The notes below the pieces were generated by a model, which saw nothing but the letters and a program-made list of their open reading frames with translations, did not search any database and was not told where the DNA came from. From contig JBLGCL010000141.1 of assembly GCA_047617305.1 (NCBI GenBank), positions 1-7,663 on the forward strand: DNA of 7,663 nt, in the 5' to 3' direction. A program made the position numbers and the translations under genes. This DNA comes from DATFIX01 sp047617305 (lineage in GTDB: Archaea; Halobacteriota; Halobacteria; Halobacteriales; Natrialbaceae). Each line of letters begins with the position of its first letter. Position 1 is the first letter of the stretch. Positions 1-6,321 of the stretch are shown here, one piece after another.

Positions 1-391
1 CGCGGGCGGTTCCGGGCACCGTGACGGCGTGGGGACCCAGCATCGGCATCTCGGCGTCCTCCGGGTCGACGTCCTGCTCCTCCGCCAGCGCCTCGCGGAC
101 GTTGTCCAGCGTCGCGTGGGACGGCGCGCCGCCGCAGGCGCGCATCGCGCCGACCTCGCCGTCGGCGGTCCGGTACAGCGAGAACACGTCGCCACCCAGG
201 CCGGTCGACGTCGGTTCGACGACGTTGAGGACGGCGGCGGTTGCAACGGCCGCGTCGAAGGCGTTGCCGCCTTCCCGGAGGATCGAGAGGCCGGCCTCGG
301 CGGCCAGGGGCTGGCTCGTCGCGACGACGCCACGCGGGGCTCGGACGGTCGAGCGACGCGAGGTGAACCGGTCGATGTCGGGGTCTGCCAT
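1..391 (-). CDS. Gamma-glutamyltransferase-family Ntn hydrolase, N-terminal fragment (runs off left edge)
   Basis: The first 130 codons of a minus-strand gene are present; the rest lies beyond base 1. Translation starts MADPDIDRF and contains the hallmarks of the family N-terminus: GVVATSQPLAAEAG (residues 21-34), GGNAFDAAVA (41-50), and VEPTSTGLGGDVF (58-70), followed by a strand ending near the GPHAVTVPGTA block. Family members are self-cleaving N-terminal nucleophile hydrolases that act on gamma-glutamyl compounds such as glutathione, or on other amides in the acylase-like branches. The catalytic Thr of the second subunit is not in the window. Where classical enzymes have an Arg four residues before the conserved Ala-Pro end (Arg114 in E. 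coli Ggt), this protein has Cys86 in the run RACGGAP, so true gamma-glutamyl specificity is doubtful. No signal peptide is visible. The ATG is chosen because it precedes the conserved block by about 20 residues and lies about 25 bases after a TATA-like box, implying a leaderless transcript. Family assignment is secure, substrate is not. Confidence 0.88.
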   Translation of the reverse strand, partial: MADPDIDRFTSRRSTVRAPRGVVATSQPLAAEAGLSILREGGNAFDAAVATAAVLNVVEPTSTGLGGDVFSLYRTADGEVGAMRACGGAPSHATLDNVREALAEEQDVDPEDAEMPMLGPHAVTVPGTAR

Positions 392-413
392 GTCACACGA
401 TACTCACCCGGAG

Positions 414-429
414 TGTAAAGGACCGGTCC
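414..429 (-). promoter_or_regulatory. Probable leaderless promoter of the Ggt-family gene, with adjacent palindrome
   Basis: Read on the minus strand, bases 419-414 are TTTACA, a good match to the haloarchaeal TATA box, centred about 25 bases before the ATG at 391. That spacing puts the transcription start at or next to the start codon. Immediately upstream, bases 420-429 form the perfect ten-base palindrome GGACCGGTCC where the BRE or a regulator site would lie. The box spacing is seen directly; promoter activity and any regulatory role for the palindrome are inference, and short GC palindromes are common in DNA of this composition. Confidence 0.5.
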
Positions 430-490
430 TACCGGCAGAGTGGTCGTGTCACGGACGGGGACGCAGCGAGGGCACGGCGTCGCTGCCGGT

Positions 491-512
491 GGGGTTTTCA
501 CGCGCGAACCCC
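491..512. repeat. Inverted repeat GGGGTT-N10-AACCCC upstream of dinB
   Basis: Perfect six-base arms (491-496 and 507-512) flank a ten-base spacer, ending 44 bases before the dinB ATG. The left arm runs into a TTTT stretch (495-498), the most T-rich spot in the dinB upstream region, which could be a weak TATA element. A protein binding here could control dinB, or the repeat could form a short RNA hairpin if transcribed. The repeat is visible; its function is inference. Confidence 0.4.
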
Positions 513-556
513 CATGAACGCCCGATGCGGACGTCCCCCCGTTCCGGGGTCGGGCC

Positions 557-1912
557 ATGACCCTCGACGAGTTCGTCGGGGAGCCGACCGGCGAGGCCGA
601 CGAGGACGACGAGCGGATCGTCTGTCACGTGGACATGGACTGCTTCTACGCGGCCTGCGAACGGCTGCGCGAGCCGGAACTGGACGGCGAACCCGTCGTG
701 GTCGGCATGGGCTACGAACCCGGTGACACCGTCGGGGCAGTCGCGACCGCCAGCTACGAGGCCCGCGAGTACGGCGTCGAGAGCGCGCAGGCCATCTCGA
801 CCGCGCTGGAACGGTTGCCGAGGCGGGCGGAGCACCCCGACGACCCGGACGCGGGCCACTATCGGCCGGTCGACATGGACTACTACGAGTCGGTCGCGGC
901 CGACGCCAAGGCCGTCCTCCACGACGTGGGCGACGTCGTCCGTGAGGTGAGCATCGACGAGGCCTACCTGGACGTGACCGACCGAACCGACTGGTCGGTC
1001 GCCGACGGGTTCGCGCGGCACGTCAAGGATCGCATCCGTCGGGAGGTTGGCGTCACCGCGAGCGTCGGCGTCGCACCCACGATGAGCGCCGCCAAGGTGG
1101 CCAGCGACTACGACAAGCCCGACGGGCTCGTCGTCGTCCCGCCGGCGGAGCTCCGGGAGTTCCTCGCGCCGCTGCCCGTCGAGGAACTCCACGGCGTCGG
1201 TCCGGTGACGGCGGGGGAGTTGCGTGACATGGGGATCGAAACCGCCGGCGACCTGGCGGCGGCGGACCGGACGACGCTCCGCGACCGTTTCGGCGAGCGC
1301 GGGGGCGACCTCCATGACCGGGCGCGCGGGACCGACGACCGACCGGTGAAGCCCCGCGGCGACCCGAAGAGCCTCTCGCGCGAGTCCGCGTTCGCCGAGT
1401 CGACCACGGACCCCGAGGCGATCCGAACCCGGGTCCGTAACCTCGCCGCCGACGTCGCCGACCGGGCGCGCCGGAAGGGAGCGCTGTACCGGACCGTCGG
1501 CGTCAAGGTGGTCACCCCGCCGTACGAGGTCAACACCCGCGAGCGATCGATGTCGGGCCCTGTCGACGACCCCGACCTCGTGGAGTCGGTCGCCCTGGAC
1601 CTCCTCGAGGAGTTCCGCGAGGAGGCAGTCAGGAAGGTCGGCGTCCGGGTGTCGAACCTCGAGTTCGCGACGGTCGACCAGGCGACACTGGAGGCCTGGG
1701 AAGGCGCGACCGAACGGCGGGGAGGGACTGGGAAAACGGCGAAACCCGACCGGACACCCGGGGAAACGACGGCGGAGGGCTCGGAAACCGGAGGGACGGA
1801 CCCCGACGACGGCGACGGTGAGCCGGCCGGGCCGACGGCGGCGGACCAGTCGGGACGGACGCGCCGGTCCCCGGGGCCCGGACAGGCGACGCTCGACGAT
1901 TTTTCCGAGTAG
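557..1912 (+). CDS. dinB: DNA polymerase IV (Y-family translesion polymerase DinB)
   Basis: This 451-residue protein is an error-prone DNA polymerase that copies past damaged template bases. The N-terminal palm motif HVDMDCFYAACE (24-35) gives the first metal ligand Asp26 and a tyrosine steric gate at Tyr31, which excludes ribonucleotides. The second motif SIDEAYLD supplies Asp134 and Glu135. A helix-hairpin-helix in the thumb starts at ELHGVGP (210-216), and the little-finger domain runs from about SRESAF (274) to SNLEF (366-370). Residues about 383-441 are a low-complexity Gly/Thr/Glu/Pro linker, making the protein about 100 residues longer than E. coli Pol IV. The tail ends GQATLDDFSE, whose QATLDDF (443-449) is a PCNA-interacting box; a second similar run, QATLEAW, sits at 375-381 just after the little finger. 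The ATG at 557 leaves a short acidic N-terminal extension, as other haloarchaeal members have. It is divergent from the Ggt-family gene, and an inverted repeat lies in its upstream region. Confidence 0.95.
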   Translation: MTLDEFVGEPTGEADEDDERIVCHVDMDCFYAACERLREPELDGEPVVVGMGYEPGDTVGAVATASYEAREYGVESAQAISTALERLPRRAEHPDDPDAGHYRPVDMDYYESVAADAKAVLHDVGDVVREVSIDEAYLDVTDRTDWSVADGFARHVKDRIRREVGVTASVGVAPTMSAAKVASDYDKPDGLVVVPPAELREFLAPLPVEELHGVGPVTAGELRDMGIETAGDLAAADRTTLRDRFGERGGDLHDRARGTDDRPVKPRGDPKSLSRESAFAESTTDPEAIRTRVRNLAADVADRARRKGALYRTVGVKVVTPPYEVNTRERSMSGPVDDPDLVESVALDLLEEFREEAVRKVGVRVSNLEFATVDQATLEAWEGATERRGGTGKTAKPDRTPGETTAEGSETGGTDPDDGDGEPAGPTAADQSGRTRRSPGPGQATLDDFSE

Positions 1913-1955
1913 AGCGGCCCTCCCGACGGGGTTGGACGCCAGTCACCTGCCAGTG

Positions 1956-1964
1956 AAATTAAAT
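1956..1964 (+). promoter_or_regulatory. Probable TATA-type promoter of the J-domain gene
   Basis: The run AAATTAAAT is the most A/T-rich stretch in this GC-rich neighbourhood and lies in the 95-base gap after dinB. A transcription start about 26 bases downstream (near 1987) would leave a leader of about 20 bases before the ATG at 2008. This supports separate transcription from dinB and argues against an in-frame ATG at 1963, which would overlap the promoter. Confidence 0.5.
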
Positions 1965-2007
1965 GGGTCCGCCCCGTCGGACCCCGTACGGACCTGCCCA
2001 TCCATCC

Positions 2008-3045
2008 ATGCCTGACGACTTCTACGATCTGCTCGGGGTCCCCCGCGACGCCTCCCAGGACGAAGTCAAGCGTGCTTACCGAGAGAAGGTGCGGGACTAT
2101 CACCCGGACCTGAACGACGACCCCCGGGCCCAGGCGCAGTTCACGGCCCTGAAGAAGGCCTACGACACCCTGGGGGACCCGGACGAGCGACAGGACTACG
2201 ATCGGCTCGGTCACGAAGCATACGTCGCCAAACGGCTGGAAGGGTTGCCCTCCCAGGACAAGTGGGCCTCGGGGGCGTCGGGATCAGCCACCGAATCTTC
2301 GACGCGGGGTAGAGCGACGGAGTCCGCGACGCCGTCGGCGGGGACGGCCGGGGCTGACGCCGACGGGTCGGACCGGACCGGGGCTCGCTCGGCGGGGGCG
2401 TCCGCCGCCGGAACCGCCGGAACCTCGAGAGCGGCAACGGACGGGGCGACGAGGACCGGCGCGGGAGCGACCGCCCGTCGTCGATCCCGCCGGCGTCCCC
2501 GGCGGGACCCGTCCGGACTCCGCGCCCGCCTCCTGCGAATCTGGCGCATCGGGGTCGGCTGGCCGCTGATCTTCGCGACGGACGTCCTGTACGTGGTGGG
2601 GCTCGAACTCCTCGTCGGCGCCAACCAGTCGGCGGTGTGGAGTGCGCTGGACGCCGTCGCGACGGCCGGCACCGACGTAGGGGCCCTCCGGTCCGTCCTC
2701 CGCCAGCCCTCCGACCTCGGCGTCCTGGCGTTCGTGGCCGGGAGCGGCTACGTCGAGGGCGTCCCCGCGGCCGGCGCCCTCCTCGTACTCGGGAGCCTGA
2801 TCCTGCCCCTGGTCTACGGCCTCGTGATCCGTCGCACGCGACGCTCCTACTCCGCCTGGAACCCGACCAGGCTGTACGTCGTCGCGACCCTCGCCCCGCT
2901 CGTCGGACTGGGCCTCGCGGCGTCCGGCCTCGCCAGGGTGGGGACCGACCTGTTCCTGTTCGGGGTGGTCCCCCTCGCCGCGATCGTCCTCCTGCCGCTG
3001 AGCGCGTTCGTCCGACCCTGGATTCTCGGGAAGCTACGACGGTGA
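2008..3045 (+). CDS. J-domain (DnaJ-like) protein with C-terminal four-helix membrane domain
   Basis: The 345-residue product opens with a complete J domain (residues 3-70): DFYDLLGV, the helix with KRAYREKVRDY, the diagnostic HPD at 32-34, and the closing DPDERQDYDRLG. J domains stimulate the ATPase of DnaK/Hsp70. The Gly/Phe and zinc-finger regions and substrate-binding domains of classical DnaJ are absent. Instead, residues about 85-156 are a disordered Ala/Thr/Ser/Gly linker, followed by an Arg cluster (157-166, RRRSRRRPRR). Four hydrophobic segments follow at about 183-205, 252-274, 289-310 and 315-336. Positive charge before the first, between the second and third (RRTRR), and at the C-terminus (GKLRR) predicts both ends in the cytoplasm. 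The ATG at 2008 is preferred over 1963 because homology begins at once and the earlier ATG lies in the promoter. The gene converges on the Mo hydroxylase operon with 21 bases between stops. It probably recruits DnaK to the membrane; the client is unknown. Confidence 0.9.
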   Translation: MPDDFYDLLGVPRDASQDEVKRAYREKVRDYHPDLNDDPRAQAQFTALKKAYDTLGDPDERQDYDRLGHEAYVAKRLEGLPSQDKWASGASGSATESSTRGRATESATPSAGTAGADADGSDRTGARSAGASAAGTAGTSRAATDGATRTGAGATARRRSRRRPRRDPSGLRARLLRIWRIGVGWPLIFATDVLYVVGLELLVGANQSAVWSALDAVATAGTDVGALRSVLRQPSDLGVLAFVAGSGYVEGVPAAGALLVLGSLILPLVYGLVIRRTRRSYSAWNPTRLYVVATLAPLVGLGLAASGLARVGTDLFLFGVVPLAAIVLLPLSAFVRPWILGKLRR

Positions 3046-3066
3046 GCCACCCCGGAAAGCCCGGCC

Positions 3067-5517
3067 TCAATCGGCCAGTTGTGCCCTGATCTTGGCTGGC
3101 GTTATGGGGAGCGAACGCACCCGGACGCCGACGGCGTCCCGAACCGCGTTGCTGAGTGCCGGCGGCACGCCGTTCATGGGGAGTTCGGCGATCGACTTCG
3201 CCCCGAAGGGGCCGGTCGGCTCGTGGGTTTCGACGACGATCGACTCCATCGGCGGGATCTCCGAGGCCGTCGGCGTGTCGTAGTCGCGGTACGACGTCGT
3301 TACCGGCGTGCCGTCGTCCTCGAAGTCCAGCCCGCCACCGATGGCGTACTCCAGGCTGTGGACCTGCCCGCCCTCGATTTGCCCTTCGACGAGTGCCGGG
3401 TTGAGTGCCACGCCGACGTCGGCCGCGAAGACGAGTTTGTTGATCTCGAACTCCCCGGTCGTCGCGTCGACCGTGACGTCGACGAACTGGGCACCGAACG
3501 GCGGGGGACTCTCGTCGGTCGAGTGGCTGGCCTGCCCCATGATCTGGCCGCGTTCGTCGTCCCCGTAGATGGTCTCGGTTCCGAGTTCCCCGAAGGGGAT
3601 CGACTCGCCGGAGACCGTGCTTCGGACCTCGCGGTCGGCCGTGACGAGGTTCGCCGGCGCCTCGTCGAGGGCCTTCCCGGCCCACTCGAGCAGCGAGGCC
3701 TTCGCGTCCTCCGCGGCCTTCTTCGCCGCCTGGCCGCTGATGAACGTGGTCGAGGAGGCGTAGGTGCCGTAATCGAAGGGCGCCACGTCCGTGTCCGCGG
3801 AGAGAACCACGACGTCGTCCGGTCGACACCCGAGGACCTCGGCGACGATTTGCGTGAAGGCGGTTTCGACGCCCGTCCCGATGTCGAGACCGCCGATCTC
3901 CAGCACGAAGGATCCGTCCTCGTTCATCTTGACGTGGGCCGCGCCGAGTTCGTCGCCGGCGACGCCGCTGCCCTGGGCGACGAGCGCCATGCCGATTCCA
4001 CGACGGAGGTTCTCGTCCGCCGGTTGCTCGACCGAGTCCCAGCCGATGGCGTCCATGCCGCAGTCCAGTACTTCCGGGATCCCGCAGGATCGGATCCGGC
4101 GGTCGACCCCCTCGGCCGACCCGCCCAGGATGCCGGCCATCCGGTCGAGGTCGCCCTCCCTGACGTGGTTCGTTCGGCGCAGTTCGATCGGATCGACGTC
4201 GAGCGCGGCGGCGACGTCGTCCACCAGCGTTTCGACCGCCATGTGACCCTGTGGGGCCCCGTACCCGCGATACGCCCCCGCCACGGGGAGGTTCGTGTGG
4301 ACGATGTCGGCCTCGAACCGGGCGTTCGGCATCCGCGGATACAGCGGGAGCGTTTTCGTGCCCACGTTCCCGGCGACCGTCATCCCGTGGGGCCCGTACG
4401 CGCCGGTGTTCGAGAGCGCGTAGAGGTCGGCGGCCCGGAACGTCCCGTCCTCGTCGACCCCCAACTCGAGGGAGACCGTCATCGGGTGGCGGTTCCTGAG
4501 TGCGTAGAACTCCTCCGCGCGGGTCGCCTCGAGGATGACCGGGCGATCGGCAGCGAGCGACAGCGCCATCGCGATCGGTTCGACGATCATCCCCTGCTTG
4601 GAGCCGAACGTCGACCCGAGTCGCGGCATCCGCACGCGAACGTCACGGACCGGGACGTCGAACAGCCTGGCGAGTTGCCTGCGGGTGTGGTAGGGGACCT
4701 GGGTGCTCGAGATGCAGTTGTAGCGCCCGTCCTCGTCGGTGTACGCGATGACCGCGTGCGGTTCCGGAACGAGGTGGTTCTGGTACGGGGTCTCGATGGT
4801 CGTCTCGAAGGTGTAATCCGCCGCCCGCAGTCCTGCATCGACGTCCCCGATCTCGCCCTCGATGCTGGAGTGGCGGTTCCGTTCGTAGTCGCTGCCCGGC
4901 TGGGCGTTCTCGACCTCGTCTGGGTCGAACAGTTGCGGGGCGTCGGGATCCATCGCTCGCTCGGGGTCGAGGAGGGGTTCCCGTTCCTGGTATTCGACGT
5001 CGACGGCCCGGGCGGCCCGGTCGGCGGTGTGGGCGTCGCGGGCCGCGACGGCGGCGATGGGGTCCCCGACGTGCCTGACCCGACGGCTCAGCACCGTCAT
5101 GTCCCAGGGGGACGGTTCGACGAACCCCTGCCCGGTGCTCGTGTATTTCTTGTCGGGGACGACGTCGCTGTCGGGCGTGATGACGGCGTAGACGCCGTCC
5201 ATCGTCTCGGCGGCGCTCGTGTCGATGGCCGTCACGACCCCGTTCGCGACGTCGCTCCGGCGGACCGTTCCCACGGCAGCGTCGGGGAACTCGCGTTCGT
5301 AATCCGCCGTGAACCGCGCCTCGCCGGTGACCATCCCCACGGCGTCGCTCTTCGGAATCGACGTCGAGACGTGATCGCGTTCCGACGGTGGTTTCCGGTT
5401 GTTCGCCGGTTCGTCCCACTCCTCGGGGTACGGATCCTCCGGATCCGCCGGGTAGCCGGTTTCAGAATCGACTCGCGGGCGTTCCACTTCGTCCCCCTCG
5501 CCGGTATCGTCAGTCAT
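3067..5517 (-). CDS. Xanthine-oxidase-family molybdenum hydroxylase, large molybdopterin-binding subunit
   Basis: This 816-residue protein is the catalytic subunit of a cytoplasmic Mo hydroxylase (xanthine dehydrogenase / aldehyde oxidoreductase / CO dehydrogenase large-subunit superfamily). After an acidic N-terminal tail (1-58), the fold begins at GMVTGEARFTADY (61-73). Cofactor and active-site motifs follow in order: LGSTFGSKQ (300-308, the GGxFGGK loop), GAYRGYGAPQ (414-423, with Arg417), DIGTGVET around Thr548, where xanthine oxidase has a Gln, a Gly/Thr/Ser-rich loop after DTDVAPFDYGT, and GPFGAKSIAELPMNG near the C-terminus. In the last, Glu778 is the expected catalytic base. The CO dehydrogenase active-site Cys loop is not evident, so this is probably not a true CoxL. 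It follows the [2Fe-2S] subunit in the operon, overlapping it by 8 bases with its own Shine-Dalgarno. No FAD subunit lies beside it. The substrate (aldehyde, purine or other N-heterocycle) cannot be decided from sequence. Confidence 0.93.
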   Translation of the reverse strand: MTDDTGEGDEVERPRVDSETGYPADPEDPYPEEWDEPANNRKPPSERDHVSTSIPKSDAVGMVTGEARFTADYEREFPDAAVGTVRRSDVANGVVTAIDTSAAETMDGVYAVITPDSDVVPDKKYTSTGQGFVEPSPWDMTVLSRRVRHVGDPIAAVAARDAHTADRAARAVDVEYQEREPLLDPERAMDPDAPQLFDPDEVENAQPGSDYERNRHSSIEGEIGDVDAGLRAADYTFETTIETPYQNHLVPEPHAVIAYTDEDGRYNCISSTQVPYHTRRQLARLFDVPVRDVRVRMPRLGSTFGSKQGMIVEPIAMALSLAADRPVILEATRAEEFYALRNRHPMTVSLELGVDEDGTFRAADLYALSNTGAYGPHGMTVAGNVGTKTLPLYPRMPNARFEADIVHTNLPVAGAYRGYGAPQGHMAVETLVDDVAAALDVDPIELRRTNHVREGDLDRMAGILGGSAEGVDRRIRSCGIPEVLDCGMDAIGWDSVEQPADENLRRGIGMALVAQGSGVAGDELGAAHVKMNEDGSFVLEIGGLDIGTGVETAFTQIVAEVLGCRPDDVVVLSADTDVAPFDYGTYASSTTFISGQAAKKAAEDAKASLLEWAGKALDEAPANLVTADREVRSTVSGESIPFGELGTETIYGDDERGQIMGQASHSTDESPPPFGAQFVDVTVDATTGEFEINKLVFAADVGVALNPALVEGQIEGGQVHSLEYAIGGGLDFEDDGTPVTTSYRDYDTPTASEIPPMESIVVETHEPTGPFGAKSIAELPMNGVPPALSNAVRDAVGVRVRSLPITPAKIRAQLAD

Positions 5518-6049
5518 CGTCGTCCCTCCCGGTGGCCCCGCCGTCGCGGTCGTCGATCGGTTCGCCCCCGTCGACCGCCGTGGCGCCGGTCCCGTCCATC
5601 CGATCGGCCGCGTCCAGGATCGCCTTTACCGGCTTCTCGTAGCCGGTACACCGACAGAGCACGTCGTCGAGCGCGTCACGGATCTCGCCTTCGGACGGGT
5701 CCGGGTTCTCGCGAAGCAAGGCGACGGACCGCATGATCATTCCCGGCGTACAGAACCCACACTGTACGGCGGTATGTTCGACGAACGCTTCCTGAAGGGG
5801 ATGGAGGTCACCGCGCGTCCCCAGCCCTTCGATCGTTTCGATGGTCGCCCCGTCCACCTCCTTCGCGGGCGTCACGCAGGATCGCGTGGCCTCTCCGTCG
5901 ACGATGACAGTACAGAACCCGCAGTCGCCGGAATCACAACCGCGCTTCGCACCAGTGTATCCGTGCCGCCGAAGGACGTCCAGCAACGTGTCTTCCCGCT
6001 TTGCGGTCAGCGTTTCCTCGCTGCCGTTGAGCGTAACCCGTATTTCCAT
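5510..6049 (-). CDS. Mo hydroxylase small subunit with two [2Fe-2S] clusters
   Basis: The 179-residue product carries electrons from the molybdenum centre of its partner. The N-terminal half is a plant-ferredoxin-like domain with Cys38, Cys43, Cys46 (CDSGDCGFC) and Cys58. The C-terminal half is the four-helix [2Fe-2S] domain typical of this family, with Cys97, Cys100 (CGFCTPGM) and Cys132, Cys134 (CRCTGY). All eight ligands are present, so both clusters should form. An acidic tail from about 145 (ending in RDDDD) is longer than in most CoxS/XdhC-type subunits. The start at 6049 is chosen because the conserved MEIRVTLNG begins there; the frame remains open up to 6256, but that extension is basic/Cys/Phe-containing sequence with no resemblance to the family and overlaps the promoter. 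It is first in the two-gene operon, upstream of the large subunit. Confidence 0.94.
   Translation of the reverse strand: MEIRVTLNGSEETLTAKREDTLLDVLRRHGYTGAKRGCDSGDCGFCTVIVDGEATRSCVTPAKEVDGATIETIEGLGTRGDLHPLQEAFVEHTAVQCGFCTPGMIMRSVALLRENPDPSEGEIRDALDDVLCRCTGYEKPVKAILDAADRMDGTGATAVDGGEPIDDRDGGATGRDDDD
5524..5530 (-). promoter_or_regulatory. Shine-Dalgarno site for the large Mo subunit, inside the small-subunit gene
   Basis: On the minus strand the bases read GGGAGGG, six bases before the ATG at 5517, complementary to the haloarchaeal 16S rRNA tail. Because that ATG overlaps the small-subunit stop by eight bases, the site supports internal re-initiation on one mRNA and fixes the large-subunit start. 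Confidence 0.6.
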
Positions 6050-6090
6050 GCGTCCGATTCGTCCGAGAGCTCCATAGCCTGATACCCACA

Positions 6091-6110
6091 ATTTTGAGTC
6101 CGTTGACAAC
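6091..6110 (-). promoter_or_regulatory. Probable promoter of the Mo hydroxylase operon
   Basis: On the minus strand, CAAAATT (6097-6091) is the most TATA-like element before the small-subunit ATG at 6049. Initiation about 26 bases downstream would give a leader of roughly 17 bases. Just upstream, bases 6102-6110 form the small palindrome GTTGtCAAC in the BRE position, where a regulator could block or assist transcription factor B. The element is visible; activity is inference. Confidence 0.4.
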
Positions 6111-6234
6111 AGTCCGAACCGGGGTCGGCAACGGCCTCCAAACGATTCATTTCCCCGCCCTGGACCATTCTTTCCCACGTATCCATCGAAGGCGCAATGG
6201 TAACGCTCGGGACAAACAGCTCGAAAGAACCTCT

Positions 6235-6298
6235 CTGTCGTGTACGGTGACAGCAATACTGTATCCCTGTCGTGTGTGCTGACAGCGATACTGTGGCC
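6235..6298. repeat. Two tandem 32-base repeats, each holding the palindrome CTGTC-N9-GACAG
   Basis: The first palindrome has arms at 6235-6239 and 6249-6253; the second at 6267-6271 and 6281-6285. The copies are exactly 32 bases apart, about three helical turns, so bound proteins would lie on one face. Each palindrome is followed by an identical ATACTGT (6256-6262 and 6288-6294), and a further TGTC begins at 6301. Between copies TGTCGTGT, TGACAGC and ATACTGT are identical, while the spacers differ. The pair lies between the stop of the glycosylase-like gene and the Mo hydroxylase promoter, about 140-190 bases upstream of the latter. It could be a regulator-binding array for the operon or weak hairpins in the 3' end of the upstream mRNA. 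Apart from this and the promoter, I see nothing else in the 6050-6321 gap. Confidence 0.6.
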
Positions 6299-6321
6299 AG
6301 TGTCGGTCCCGTCGGTCGGGA

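Noticed and set aside
449..2214. Minus-strand open frames of 288 and 368 codons opposite dinB
   Set aside because: No recognisable domain; they lie antisense to a polymerase with complete catalytic motifs.
3063..3076. GGCC-N6-GGCC at the junction of the convergent J-protein and Mo hydroxylase genes, considered as a terminator
   Set aside because: Arms are only four bases, no T-run follows, and the element overlaps the stop codon; GGCC pairs are expected often at this GC content.
2141..3829. A 562-codon minus-strand open frame across the J-protein gene and the end of the large Mo subunit gene
   Set aside because: Arg/Gly/Pro-rich low-complexity product that spans a convergent gene junction; typical GC-driven shadow.
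3079..5736. An 885-codon open frame on the plus strand, antisense to the Mo hydroxylase genes
   Set aside because: Its Arg/Val/Asp-rich product matches no family and mirrors the third-position G/C bias of the real genes opposite, which have all cofactor motifs.
6050..6256. A 69-residue N-terminal extension of the [2Fe-2S] subunit
   Set aside because: The ferredoxin-type domain starts at the internal ATG at 6049; the extension has no family similarity and covers the probable promoter and part of the tandem repeats.
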